This document shows positions 1 to 7,294 of a stretch of DNA of 17,269 nt, one piece after another (position 1 is the first letter of the stretch; every line of letters begins with the position of its first letter). This stretch comes from an uncultured Clostridia bacterium (lineage in GTDB: Bacteria > Bacillota > Clostridia > Oscillospirales > Oscillospiraceae). The notes below the pieces were generated by a model. It was not told the DNA's origin and made no database searches. It worked only from the letters and a program-made list of their open reading frames with translations. The position numbers and the translations under genes were made by a program. The stretch lies in the NCBI GenBank assembly GCA_946011705.1, contig CAMGCA010000012.1, forward strand, positions 1 through 17,269. The letters run 5' to 3'.

Positions 1-1
1 C

Positions 2-469
2 GCCGGCTACGGCCCCGGCGGCGTGGCCGGCATCGTCGCGACCATGACCGACAACCGCACCCGCACCGCCGGTTCCATGCGCCACCACTTCGACAAGTTC
101 GGCGGCAATCTGGGCGCTACCGGCTGCGTCAGCTGGTCCTTTGACAAGAAGGGCGTGCTGGTCATCGACAACTCCGAGGAGGAGCTGGAGGAGGACGCCG
201 TCATGATGGACGCCATGGACTGCGGCGCGGATGATTTCGAGGCCGAGGATGACTGCTTCACCATCTACACCGATCCCGACGACTTCAACGCTGTGGCCGA
301 CGCCATGACCGCCAAGGGATACAGCTTTGTCTCCGCCCAGATCGAGATGGTTCCCCAGAACTATCAGAAGCTGGATAACCCCGAGCAGGTTGCCCTGATG
401 GAGAAGCTCATCGACATCATGGAAGATGACGATGATGTGCAGAATATCTGGCACAACTGGGAAGAATAA
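2..469 (+). CDS. yebC: YebC/PmpR family transcriptional regulator, 3' part
   Basis: The reading frame is open from the left edge, so the N-terminal part (roughly the first third of a ~240-aa family member) lies outside. The visible protein starts with AGYGPGGVAGI, which matches the family's conserved EGYGPGG(V/A) segment. It continues with the RHHFDKFGGNLG and GCVSWSFDKKG blocks and a very acidic C-terminal domain ending in a run of Asp/Glu. YebC/PmpR proteins are cytosolic DNA-binding regulators; some members have also been linked to relief of ribosome stalling, so the exact role here is open. The gene ends with TAA and is followed 20 bp later by a strong intrinsic terminator, so it is the last gene of its transcript. 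The GTG at position 23 is an internal Val codon, not the start. Confidence 0.95.
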   Translation, partial: AGYGPGGVAGIVATMTDNRTRTAGSMRHHFDKFGGNLGATGCVSWSFDKKGVLVIDNSEEELEEDAVMMDAMDCGADDFEAEDDCFTIYTDPDDFNAVADAMTAKGYSFVSAQIEMVPQNYQKLDNPEQVALMEKLIDIMEDDDDVQNIWHNWEE

Positions 470-488
470 GCTTTGTAAAAAAACAATT

Positions 489-526
489 CCGCTCCTTTGC
501 CTCTCATTGGCAAAGGAGCGGTTTTT
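489..526 (+). terminator. Intrinsic terminator of yebC
   Basis: A perfect 13-bp stem (CCGCTCCTTTGCC at 489-501 with its complement at 509-521) and a 7-nt loop are followed by TTTTT. It lies just downstream of the yebC stop codon. Confidence 0.93.
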
Positions 527-751
527 CATACTGATTCTCAACCAAAATGTTCAATTCTTATCGAGAAGGCACCGCCTGACGGCGCTGCCGAATATGTGTT
601 TTTTGGAATGGAAAATCACATATTCTCGTCAGTATCATTTGTTCCCGAGAAGCGGATGTTACCAAAACGGTGCGTTCAGTTTTTGTATTGTTTCTATACT
701 TTCGGGCCTTTCTGTGAGATAACGAATACATCTCCGGAGAAGCCTGTCCTT
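527..751. other. 225-bp convergent intergenic region, no gene seen
   Basis: This AT-richer gap separates the 3' ends of yebC (+) and the GtrII-like gene (-). It holds two weak inverted repeats. One is a 9-bp pair with one mismatch near 568-590. The other is a perfect pair, GAATATGTG (590-598) and CACATATTC (617-625), with an 18-nt loop. I see no convincing ORF, promoter or T-tract terminator for the minus-strand gene here. Confidence 0.5.
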
Positions 752-2335
752 TTACAGCTGGCTCAGCTTTACCACCAGCGTCCCATCGATGAGTTCGGTG
801 CAGCCCGGGGAAGGATAACAGGGCATGGCCTCCACTCTGGGATCGATGTACAGCTGCTCCCCGGCCACGATTTTTGCCGGGTTTTGCAGAATGTACTTGA
901 AATACGCTGACCAGTGTCCCGCGTCACCGAAGTTCAGCACATCGGACATCCACATCCCGTTGGGCTTGCGGTAGGCCTCAAAGCCCGGAATCACCTCGTT
1001 GATCTGCTGGGGCAGGCCCACCATGACCACCGGCGTTTCTCCCGGCACATACCCCTCCGTTTCCTCCATCCGGTACACCACCCGGGTCATCACGGACAGA
1101 TAGGCATCCTGCTCCAGATCCTTTTTCAGGTACATGGCGTTGGCGGTCTGAATATTGCCCAAAAGCAGCACCAGCACCAGCGCAATGATCGCCGCCTGGG
1201 TCCACCGGCAGGTGGGGAGCAGCCAGGCCTTCCACTTGCCCTGAGCCTCCCCGGCCCGGCTGAGCAGACGGTGCTCCACCAGCAGCGGCAGCAGATAGCT
1301 CAGCCAGTAGGCGAAAATCATCAATTCATGGCTGGTGCCGCCCAGGGTGATCAGGTGCATCAGATTCATGCCCAGGGGCAGCAGCGCCGTCAGTACCAGA
1401 AGCAAAAGGGCTTGCCCCGGCCGCACCCGCAGGGCCACAATGCTGATGGGCAGCAGTGCCACCGTCAGCCGCAGCAGGGCCTTGGTCACCCGGCGCGGCG
1501 TCACTGGGAAGGGCGACAGCACCTGGGTCAGGCGCTCAAAAAAGATCGTATAGGTCTCTTTGAATACATATTTAATATCGTACCAGCTCATGTTGACCAC
1601 CTGAAGGGGTCTGTCCAGAGAGTTATAGGCGTCGGTCATGAGGGTGGTCTGGGTGAGCTGCCCCACGACTTTCAGCGCCACATAATACAGCCCGCCGCCC
1701 AGCAGCAGCATGGCGCAGCCCCGCAGCCCCCGCAGCAGCACCGTTGTCAGGCGTTCTCCATCCAACAGCGCCATCATACACACCAGCATCAGAAGGGTGA
1801 TGCTCACGCAGATATAGCTCTGGTACAGGGCCAGCGAGCACATGACGAACAGCGCGCCGGGCAGGAAGCCCCATTTTCCCTTCTGCCAGCAGTACACCGC
1901 CAGCACGGAAAACAGCAGCGCCAGCATATCGCAGTCGTAATCGTGCAGAAATGTGGCAATGGTGGACGAAACCGTCAGATTTGCCGTAAAAATGCCGGAA
2001 AGCACCACCAGCAGCACCGGATGCTCCATCCGAAGAATCCGGGCAGTCAAGAACACAGCCAGACCTGTCCAGCATAGTCCCAGCACGCCGATGAGCCAGG
2101 GCAGCGTCAGATCCGTCCGGAACAGCTTCCGGCACACCGGGCTGAGAAACCGGCCGTTGATCAGACGGATGTAGTTGCTGACCCCATCGCCGTTGAACTC
2201 AAACAGGGAGTCATGGGAAAAGCTGCTGTGCACAAAGCCGTAGTTGTGGGCCGCCAGCCCCCAAAGGAAAACTGAGATCATGCAGATCAGCAGCAGCTTT
2301 CTGTTCTTGTCTGTTTTATCCGCTAAAAGGTTCAT
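752..2335 (-). CDS. GtrII-like polytopic glucosyltransferase (527 aa)
   Basis: A membrane protein with roughly ten or more hydrophobic segments, the first at about residues 13-29. After it comes a short polar loop with the HDS...FNGDG motif (residues 41-51) and GRFLSP (61-66). This layout is typical of the GtrII/Glucos_trans_II family, which transfers glucosyl groups from a lipid carrier to surface polysaccharides or teichoic acids on the outer membrane face. The start is set at 2335 because GGGGGAAG precedes that ATG. The in-frame upstream ATG at 2395 lies inside the promoter, upstream of the probable transcription start. The C-terminal ~100 residues are mostly soluble and presumably extracytoplasmic. 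The gene stands alone on the minus strand. The family call rests on topology and the N-terminal motif; the acceptor substrate is unknown. Confidence 0.75.
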   Translation of the reverse strand: MNLLADKTDKNRKLLLICMISVFLWGLAAHNYGFVHSSFSHDSLFEFNGDGVSNYIRLINGRFLSPVCRKLFRTDLTLPWLIGVLGLCWTGLAVFLTARILRMEHPVLLVVLSGIFTANLTVSSTIATFLHDYDCDMLALLFSVLAVYCWQKGKWGFLPGALFVMCSLALYQSYICVSITLLMLVCMMALLDGERLTTVLLRGLRGCAMLLLGGGLYYVALKVVGQLTQTTLMTDAYNSLDRPLQVVNMSWYDIKYVFKETYTIFFERLTQVLSPFPVTPRRVTKALLRLTVALLPISIVALRVRPGQALLLLVLTALLPLGMNLMHLITLGGTSHELMIFAYWLSYLLPLLVEHRLLSRAGEAQGKWKAWLLPTCRWTQAAIIALVLVLLLGNIQTANAMYLKKDLEQDAYLSVMTRVVYRMEETEGYVPGETPVVMVGLPQQINEVIPGFEAYRKPNGMWMSDVLNFGDAGHWSAYFKYILQNPAKIVAGEQLYIDPRVEAMPCYPSPGCTELIDGTLVVKLSQL

Positions 2336-2366
2336 TTTACTTCCCCCAAGGTGCAGAATTTCCACT

Positions 2367-2395
2367 ATTATACACAAACGATTCCCCATTTTCAA
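2367..2395 (-). promoter_or_regulatory. Sigma-A promoter of the GtrII-like gene
   Basis: On the minus strand, TTGAAA (plus coordinates 2390-2395) and TATAAT (2367-2372) are separated by exactly 17 bp. The transcription start would be near 2360, 25 nt upstream of the chosen start codon. Confidence 0.88.
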
Positions 2396-2444
2396 CAGGG
2401 AGCCCGCTCTTTTCCGGATTCTTTGCGCTTTTCAAAAATACATC

Positions 2445-2473
2445 TTTACAAAACCCGAAATCCATGTTATAAT
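2445..2473 (+). promoter_or_regulatory. Promoter of tRNA-Asp
   Basis: TTTACA (2445-2450) and TATAAT (2468-2473) have 17-bp spacing. The -10 box ends 12 bp before the mature 5' end of the tRNA. The promoter is back-to-back with that of the GtrII-like gene; the two -35 boxes are about 50 bp apart. Confidence 0.88.
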
Positions 2474-2485
2474 CCTCCCAGTTCT

Positions 2486-2562
2486 GGCCCGGTGGTGCAG
2501 TCGGTTAGCACGCCAGCCTGTCACGCTGGAGGTCGACGGTTCGAGTCCGTTCCGGGTCGCCA
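2486..2562 (+). tRNA. tRNA-Asp (anticodon GTC)
   Basis: A complete 77-nt cloverleaf including an encoded CCA. The acceptor stem is GGCCCGG/CCGGGTC with one G-T pair and discriminator G. The D arm is GTGC...GCAC. The anticodon stem CCAGC/GCTGG carries the loop CTGTCAC, with anticodon GTC at 2520-2522. The T arm has loop TTCGAGT. It is a single-gene transcription unit with a consensus promoter and an immediate terminator. Confidence 0.97.
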
Positions 2563-2564
2563 TG

Positions 2565-2597
2565 AAGAAGCCATCCGCTTGGATGGCTTCTTTTGTT
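2565..2597 (+). terminator. Terminator of tRNA-Asp
   Basis: The stem GAAGCCATCC/GGATGGCTTC (2567-2576 and 2581-2590) has a 4-nt loop and is followed by TTTTGTTCT. It begins 3 nt after the tRNA CCA end. Confidence 0.92.
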
Positions 2598-2701
2598 CTA
2601 TCATCTCTTTTATTACAGATATTTTTCGGTTCGCGCCCCTGCTTCCTATTCTAAAACATAATGTTCATAATATTTTGTGCATATCGGTTCGTCAGCAAAT
2701 C

Positions 2702-3005
2702 GACAAATTGGAATTTGGCAAGTTGCACCGCACCACGACAAAGGTTGTCATTGCGAACCAGTGACCGATGTCACTGGTGTGGCAATCCGTTCTCCTTTTG
2801 GCATTTTCGTCATCCAGACGCGTAAGGGGATGCGGATTGCCACGCCAGTGTGCGCACTGGCTCGCAATGACATACGAGTATTTTAGTGCACCAAATTCCA
2901 ATTTTCGTAACAGCTTATGGTCGAGGGGCCCAAAGGATGTAGGATGACCGCCCAGCGTCCGTGACGCATTGTCAGCGGCGACTCGCCGCCAAATTCCAAT
3001 TTATC
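2702..3005. repeat. Composite inverted-repeat element, copy A
   Basis: A 304-bp noncoding unit with 17-bp termini. The left end is GACAAATTGGAATTTGG (2702-2718). The right end at 2989-3005 is its inverted copy with one mismatch. A third, inverted, partial copy of the terminus lies internally at 2891-2904. It divides the element into a REPIN-like cruciform core (2746-2872) and a ~95-bp flank module containing GAGGGGCCCAAAGGATGT (2923-2940). The same parts recur at 13230-13534. I see no credible coding sequence or clear target-site duplication. It resembles a MITE-like non-autonomous element. Confidence 0.85.
2746..2872. repeat. REPIN-like cruciform core of copy A
   Basis: The outer stem is TGTCATTGCGA (2746-2756) with TCGCAATGACA (2862-2872). 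The inner stem is GTGGCAATCCG (2779-2789) with CGGATTGCCAC (2833-2843). Between them sit two side hairpins: CCAGTGAC-cgat-GTCACTGG (2758-2777) and GCCAGTG-TGCG-CACTGGC (2844-2861). The loop enclosed by the inner stem is 43 nt. Each half resembles a REP sequence (stem plus foot), and the two halves are inverted, which is the layout of REPINs mobilised by RAYT transposases. No such transposase is in the window. Confidence 0.8.
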
Positions 3006-3074
3006 AAGCGGCTGAGTCAAACCGATAAGCACATAATTTTTTTGAATTTCCCTATATCTTTTTTGAGGATTCTG

Positions 3075-3083
3075 TGATATACT
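3075..3083 (+). promoter_or_regulatory. Extended -10 promoter of the C39/SleB-like gene
   Basis: TGATATACT contains the extended -10 pattern TGnTATACT (-10 box 3078-3083). I find no good -35 at 16-18 bp, which fits an extended -10 promoter. It lies 40 bp before the start codon, in an AT-rich stretch just after repeat copy A. Confidence 0.6.
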
Positions 3084-3122
3084 GGGCTAAACCATTTCAT
3101 TCGGAAAGGAGAGATTTCCCTG

Positions 3123-4304
3123 ATGCGCTCTGTCCAGCTGCTTTGTGGGCTGCTCACCGCCCTGGCTCTGATGATAACCGCCGCAGCGCCTGCCCGCGCC
3201 GCGGATGACGCTTCCGTTCTGGATGAATCCGCCGCCATGGGCGCTTCCTATGACACAGAAACGCTCCCGGAAGAAGTATCCGAACCGGAAGCTCTGATGG
3301 ATACCGTGCCGCCGGAGACACCGGATGAGGAGACTACGCCGGATGAGACGGAGCCTGCCGAAACGGAAGCGCGGGCCGACCGCTTTGACTGGACGGAGGT
3401 CTATACCCACGAATTTCCCCTGTACTCCCAGCTGGACTATCCCAATAAGCGCTACGGCAGCGGTACCGTCGCTACCAGCGGCTGCGGCATTACATCTCTG
3501 GCAATGGTAGCTTCCTACCTGACCGGACACGCCTACTATCCGGACGAGCTGGCCGACTACTTCGGCGGTTACGGTGAGAACAACGTCCAGCGCTTTGAAT
3601 ACGGCGCCGAGCAGCTGAAGCTCCCCATCCACAAGGCGGACACCATCCGCGACGTTTTCGCCGCCCTGAAAAATGGGGATGTGGCCGTTCTTCTCATGGA
3701 CCATATGTCGATTTTTACGCAGACCCAGCACTTCATTGTGCTCACCGGCATCAACGAGGAAACCGGAAAGATCATGGTTTACGACTCCTACCCGCCCAAC
3801 TACGAAAAGTGGGATCTGACGCGGGGCTTTGTGGAAGGATTTGAAGAAAAGGATCTGATGCTTGGCTACAGCGGCGGCTGGATTTTCAGCGTTCGGGGTA
3901 TGCCGGAGGTTCCTTTCATTTACACCGAGGAAAAGCCCGAGGCGGATCCCCGATACGGGGTTGAGCTGACCTGGGAGGAGCAGCAGCTGCTGGCAAAGCT
4001 TATCTGGCTGGAAGCCCGGGGCGAATCCCCGGAGGGCCAGCAGGCCGTTGCCGAGGTGGCCCTCAACCGGCTGGTGTCCGGCAAATTCGGCAGCACTCTG
4101 CAGGAGGTCATTTATGGCGAAGGTCAGTTCCGAACCACCCCCTTCCTGGGCGAGGCAGAAGCTTGGCAAGCCCAGTACGAGGCCATCGACGCCGCTTTGT
4201 CCGGCCCCAATATTCTGCCCATGGATGTGATGCATTTCGCAACTTACCCGGAAAATGACCAGGTTTGGGGGAAAATCGGCGGACATATCTTCTGCTACGG
4301 TTAA
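3123..4304 (+). CDS. Secreted C39-like peptidase / SleB-CwlJ-type cell-wall hydrolase, two-domain (393 aa)
   Basis: An AGGAGA site precedes the ATG. A Sec signal peptide spans about residues 1-26, with a likely cut at ARA|AD. An acidic Pro/Thr/Glu-rich linker follows (about 45-85). Residues ~93-258 form a C39-like papain-fold domain (Peptidase_C39_2 type) with candidate catalytic Cys121 in SGCGITSLAMV, His203 in QTQHFIVLTG and Asp221 in VYDSYPP. Residues ~281-393 match the Hydrolase_2 (SleB/CwlJ) fold, with the conserved Glu297 in WLEARGES and a C-terminal HFATYPENDQVWGKIGGHIF block. SleB-type domains cleave peptidoglycan glycan strands; the C39-like domain probably cleaves a peptide. The protein is probably exported and acts in the wall or at the septum or spore. 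The catalytic assignments are inferred from motif positions. It is a single-gene unit with its own promoter and terminators. Confidence 0.85.
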   Translation: MRSVQLLCGLLTALALMITAAAPARAADDASVLDESAAMGASYDTETLPEEVSEPEALMDTVPPETPDEETTPDETEPAETEARADRFDWTEVYTHEFPLYSQLDYPNKRYGSGTVATSGCGITSLAMVASYLTGHAYYPDELADYFGGYGENNVQRFEYGAEQLKLPIHKADTIRDVFAALKNGDVAVLLMDHMSIFTQTQHFIVLTGINEETGKIMVYDSYPPNYEKWDLTRGFVEGFEEKDLMLGYSGGWIFSVRGMPEVPFIYTEEKPEADPRYGVELTWEEQQLLAKLIWLEARGESPEGQQAVAEVALNRLVSGKFGSTLQEVIYGEGQFRTTPFLGEAEAWQAQYEAIDAALSGPNILPMDVMHFATYPENDQVWGKIGGHIFCYG

Positions 4305-4309
4305 GTCAA

Positions 4310-4337
4310 AACCCCCGGCTAAGCCGGGGGTTGCTTT
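4310..4337 (+). terminator. First terminator after the cell-wall hydrolase gene
   Basis: A 10-bp GC stem, AACCCCCGGC/GCCGGGGGTT, with a 3-nt loop starts 5 nt after the stop codon and is followed by GCTTTT. The T-tract is modest but the stem is very stable. Confidence 0.8.
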
Positions 4338-4358
4338 TGGTGCGACCAACTGCGAACG

Positions 4359-4391
4359 GCCCGCCGGATTCTTCCGGCGGGCTGTTTGGTT
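4359..4391 (+). terminator. Second, tandem terminator-like hairpin
   Basis: The perfect 10-bp stem GCCCGCCGGA (4359-4368) / TCCGGCGGGC (4373-4382) with loop TTCT is followed by TGTTTGGTTG. It lies about 30 bp after the first hairpin and probably acts as a backup, insulating the downstream gene. Confidence 0.6.
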
Positions 4392-4433
4392 GTCAATGGC
4401 CTTGTCGGTAGCAAAAAATTCACAGTCTTTCCC

Positions 4434-4462
4434 TTTACCCCGGCGGAAAAACGTGGTAAACT
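4434..4462 (+). promoter_or_regulatory. Promoter of the YfhO-type gene
   Basis: TTTACC (4434-4439) and TAAACT (4457-4462) are 17 bp apart and lie 35 bp upstream of the start codon. Confidence 0.65.
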
Positions 4463-4497
4463 AAAAGGCAAACACTGAGTTTTCAGGAGGAACCCCC

Positions 4498-7227
4498 ATG
4501 AGACTTGGAAAACGCGCGCAATGGAATTTTGCCGCTCTGGGCTTTGCCATCCCCTGTCTGGGAATGCTGATGATCATGCTCATCAGCCATTACGCCCCCT
4601 TCGGCAAGTATTCCATGCTGTATTCCGATATGTACCACCAGTATTACCCCTTCTTTGTGGCCTTCCGCAACGCCATCCGCAGCGGAAACGGCCTGCTGTA
4701 TACCTGGAGTGTCGGTATGGGCATGGACTATCTGGGACTCATTGCCTACTATCTGGCGTCGCCTTTGAACCTTGGCAGCGTGCTGCTGCCGGAGAGGTGG
4801 CTGCTGGGCTATTTTTCCCTGCTGGTGCCCATCAAGCTGGGGCTTGCGGGGTTGTTCTTTGCCCTGTTCCTGAAGGACATTTTTCGCAGGAATGATGTTT
4901 CCATTGCCGTGTTCGGTGGGCTCTACGGCCTGTGCGCCTGGGCGCTGGGGTATCAGTGGAACGTCATGTGGCTGGACACCTTCGCATGGCTACCGTTGGT
5001 GGTGCTGGGGGAAGTGAAGCTGCTGCGGGATAATAAGGTGATTCTCTACACGGTGAGCCTGTTTTTCTCTGTATTTACCAACTACTATATCGGGCTGTTT
5101 ACCTGCTTTTTCGTGTTTTTCCTGTTCTTTATCTACGAAATCTGCCGCTGGGGCGGCTGGAAGAAATTCTTCTGCGACCTTCTTCGCATCGGCCTGTTTT
5201 CCGCCATCGCCTTAGGGCTGACGGCGATTCTCACCGTGCCCGCCCTGTTTGCCCTCGGCACCACCCAGTCCAGCGTCAACAAATTCCCCACCTCCTTCCG
5301 GCTGAACATCGCCAAGGAGAATACCATTATGGGCCTGCTGGACGCCATGCGGCAGGTGGCGGGCAACATGGGCGGCTCCATCGAACCCAGCTTCAAGGAG
5401 GGCCTGCCCAACCTCTACTGCGGCATCCTCAGCGTGTTCCTTATGTTCCTGTATCTGCTTGCCCGGCGGGTACGGCTGCGGGACAAGGTCTGCGCTGTGT
5501 TTCTGCTGGTGTTCTTTAACCTCAGCTTTATCGTGCGGCAGCTGGACTATATCTGGCACGGCTTCCACTTTACCAACATGATTCCCTACCGGTTCAGCTT
5601 CCTGTACAGCTTCGTGGTGCTGTACATGGCCTACCGGGCCTGGACGCTGCGCAAAGACTTTTCCACGAAACAGATTCTGGCGGCGGCTGTGTGTGCGGCA
5701 GGGGTGCTGGCCTGCTCCAACCAACTGACGGAAACCATTGAGCTGACTCTGTTTGGCAGAGATTGGGATTTTCCCCTGTATTTTGTCTATAATCTGGTGT
5801 TTCTGGTGCTGTACCTGCTGGCTATGCTGTCCGGCAATGTTACCGAACCCATCCCGGAGGAGGCGGAACGGGAGGAGGCCGCCCGAATCCGTCTGGAAAA
5901 TGTCCGCCAGCGGCGGCGGTCCCGGGGACTGGTGCTGGCGGTTGGCTGGGTGGAGCTGATCGCGTATGTGATCTGCTTCGGCCTGTATTTCCCTGGCACC
6001 GGAGTTTCCGACTACCCCCGGGGCACAGACAAAACGGCCTCCGTCATCCGCTACATGAAGGAGCGGGAGGAAGATACCCTCTTCTACCGGGCGGAGACCA
6101 CCCACTCCCAGACCCTGAATGACGGCGCTCTCAACGGCTACAACGGGGTGTCCGCCTTTACCAGCTCCGCCAATGTCAAGACCACCCTGTTCATGCAGGC
6201 GCTGGGCTACGGGGCGAAAAACACCTACAACCGCTACCTCTTTGAGGAAAGCTCTCCGGTTGCCAACCTGTTCCTGAACCTGAAATATATGATCGAGCGG
6301 GACGGGAAGGATCGGGAAAGCACCTACTTTACGGAAATCAACCGCTTCGGCAATACAGCCCTGCTGGAAAACACAGCCTATCTGCCCCTGGGCTTTCTGA
6401 CGGAGTCGGCCCTGGGGGAGCTGGCGTTTACCACCTCCGGCAACGCATTCTCCTTCCAGAACGACCTGTTCTCCGCCGCCACGGGAGTGGATGGAGATGT
6501 CTGGCATAAGCTGGAAGGGGAGAGCCTGTCCATCCTTCCCGGAGATGTGCAGATTTCCGAGGAAAATGACACCGGCTACTGCCGCTACGAGACCACCGAT
6601 AAGTCCGAGGTGATCTACAGCTTCACCGCCGACCGGGAGGGCTTCGCGTGCATCCATCTGGATCTGCCCAAGCGCAATGACTTCTACGTCAGCGTCAACG
6701 GGCTGGAGCTGTACCAGGAGAAAATCAGTCTGCCCCAGATGCTGGCGGTCAGCGACGTACAGGCCGGGGATGTCATCGATGTGCGTATCATCTGCCTCGC
6801 CGGCGAGAGCGGCACCATGACCGTGGGGGCGGCGATTCTGAACCCGGAGCGGTTCCGGGAAGGGTATGAAGTGCTGGACGCCTCCGCCCTGAAGCTGACA
6901 AAGTTCAAATCCACCCGGGTGGAGGGCACCATTGAATGCGACCGGGATGGCCTTCTGTACACCTCCATCCCCCAGAACGGCAACTGGCAGGCCACCGTGG
7001 ACGGACATCCCGTTGAGACGGCTGTGGTGGGAGAATGTATGCTGGCCCTGCCCCTGAGCGCGGGCAGCCACAGCATCCGGCTGACCTACCACAACGCTGC
7101 CTTCTCGCTGGGCTGGAAGCTTTCCCTGGCCTGCGCGGCCGTCTTCGCTGTGCTGATCATGACCTGCTATCGCGGTGAGCTCCGGCAAAGGGCGGGAAAG
7201 TACGCCAGGGGAAAGGACGAGAAATAG
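4498..7227 (+). CDS. YfhO-family membrane protein, probable GT-C-type glycosyltransferase (909 aa)
   Basis: AGGAGG lies 7 nt before the ATG. About a dozen membrane segments occupy residues 10-500. A long extracytoplasmic region (about 505-870) follows, with one last membrane helix (about 873-893) and a basic tail. The first external loop has YSDMYHQYYPF (42-52, with Asp44) followed by WSVGMGMDYLG, a hallmark of the bacterial YfhO family (PF09586). Family members have GT-C topology and, where studied, glycosylate lipoteichoic or wall teichoic acids using lipid-linked sugars. Asp44 is the likely catalytic acid by position. The gene has its own promoter and ends in TAG, 67 bp before murC, which also has its own promoter. 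The length fits the family; the sugar and acceptor are unknown. Confidence 0.88.
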   Translation: MRLGKRAQWNFAALGFAIPCLGMLMIMLISHYAPFGKYSMLYSDMYHQYYPFFVAFRNAIRSGNGLLYTWSVGMGMDYLGLIAYYLASPLNLGSVLLPERWLLGYFSLLVPIKLGLAGLFFALFLKDIFRRNDVSIAVFGGLYGLCAWALGYQWNVMWLDTFAWLPLVVLGEVKLLRDNKVILYTVSLFFSVFTNYYIGLFTCFFVFFLFFIYEICRWGGWKKFFCDLLRIGLFSAIALGLTAILTVPALFALGTTQSSVNKFPTSFRLNIAKENTIMGLLDAMRQVAGNMGGSIEPSFKEGLPNLYCGILSVFLMFLYLLARRVRLRDKVCAVFLLVFFNLSFIVRQLDYIWHGFHFTNMIPYRFSFLYSFVVLYMAYRAWTLRKDFSTKQILAAAVCAAGVLACSNQLTETIELTLFGRDWDFPLYFVYNLVFLVLYLLAMLSGNVTEPIPEEAEREEAARIRLENVRQRRRSRGLVLAVGWVELIAYVICFGLYFPGTGVSDYPRGTDKTASVIRYMKEREEDTLFYRAETTHSQTLNDGALNGYNGVSAFTSSANVKTTLFMQALGYGAKNTYNRYLFEESSPVANLFLNLKYMIERDGKDRESTYFTEINRFGNTALLENTAYLPLGFLTESALGELAFTTSGNAFSFQNDLFSAATGVDGDVWHKLEGESLSILPGDVQISEENDTGYCRYETTDKSEVIYSFTADREGFACIHLDLPKRNDFYVSVNGLELYQEKISLPQMLAVSDVQAGDVIDVRIICLAGESGTMTVGAAILNPERFREGYEVLDASALKLTKFKSTRVEGTIECDRDGLLYTSIPQNGNWQATVDGHPVETAVVGECMLALPLSAGSHSIRLTYHNAAFSLGWKLSLACAAVFAVLIMTCYRGELRQRAGKYARGKDEK

Positions 7228-7230
7228 TGG

Positions 7231-7259
7231 TTGTAAAATCCCTTTATTTATAGTATAAT
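7231..7259 (+). promoter_or_regulatory. Promoter of murC
   Basis: TTGTAA (7231-7236) and a perfect TATAAT (7254-7259) have 17-bp spacing in the short YfhO-murC gap. Transcription would start near 7266, so murC need not depend on readthrough from yfhO. Confidence 0.85.
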
Positions 7260-7294
7260 GCTATGAGCTTAATAACCAATCGGGGGATCAGTCA

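Noticed and set aside
914..2077. A 387-codon open frame on the plus strand
   Set aside because: It is antisense to the GtrII-like gene; its Gln/His-rich composition is typical of a shadow frame of a Leu-rich membrane protein.
2486..2562. tRNA-Asp as the attachment site of the integrated element
   Set aside because: The integrase lies more than 12 kb away next to ychF, and no tRNA 3'-end copy was seen near the int boundary.
2677..2901. Short ORFs on both strands with near-identical peptides to those at 13286-13528
   Set aside because: The peptides repeat because the DNA is an inverted repeat; the conserved signal is palindromic structure, not codons.
3087..4349. A 420-codon open frame on the minus strand
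   Set aside because: Antisense to the two-domain wall hydrolase; no motifs or start signal.
5212..7188. A 658-codon open frame on the minus strand
   Set aside because: It lies opposite the YfhO-type gene, with shadow-like composition and no ribosome-binding site or family resemblance.
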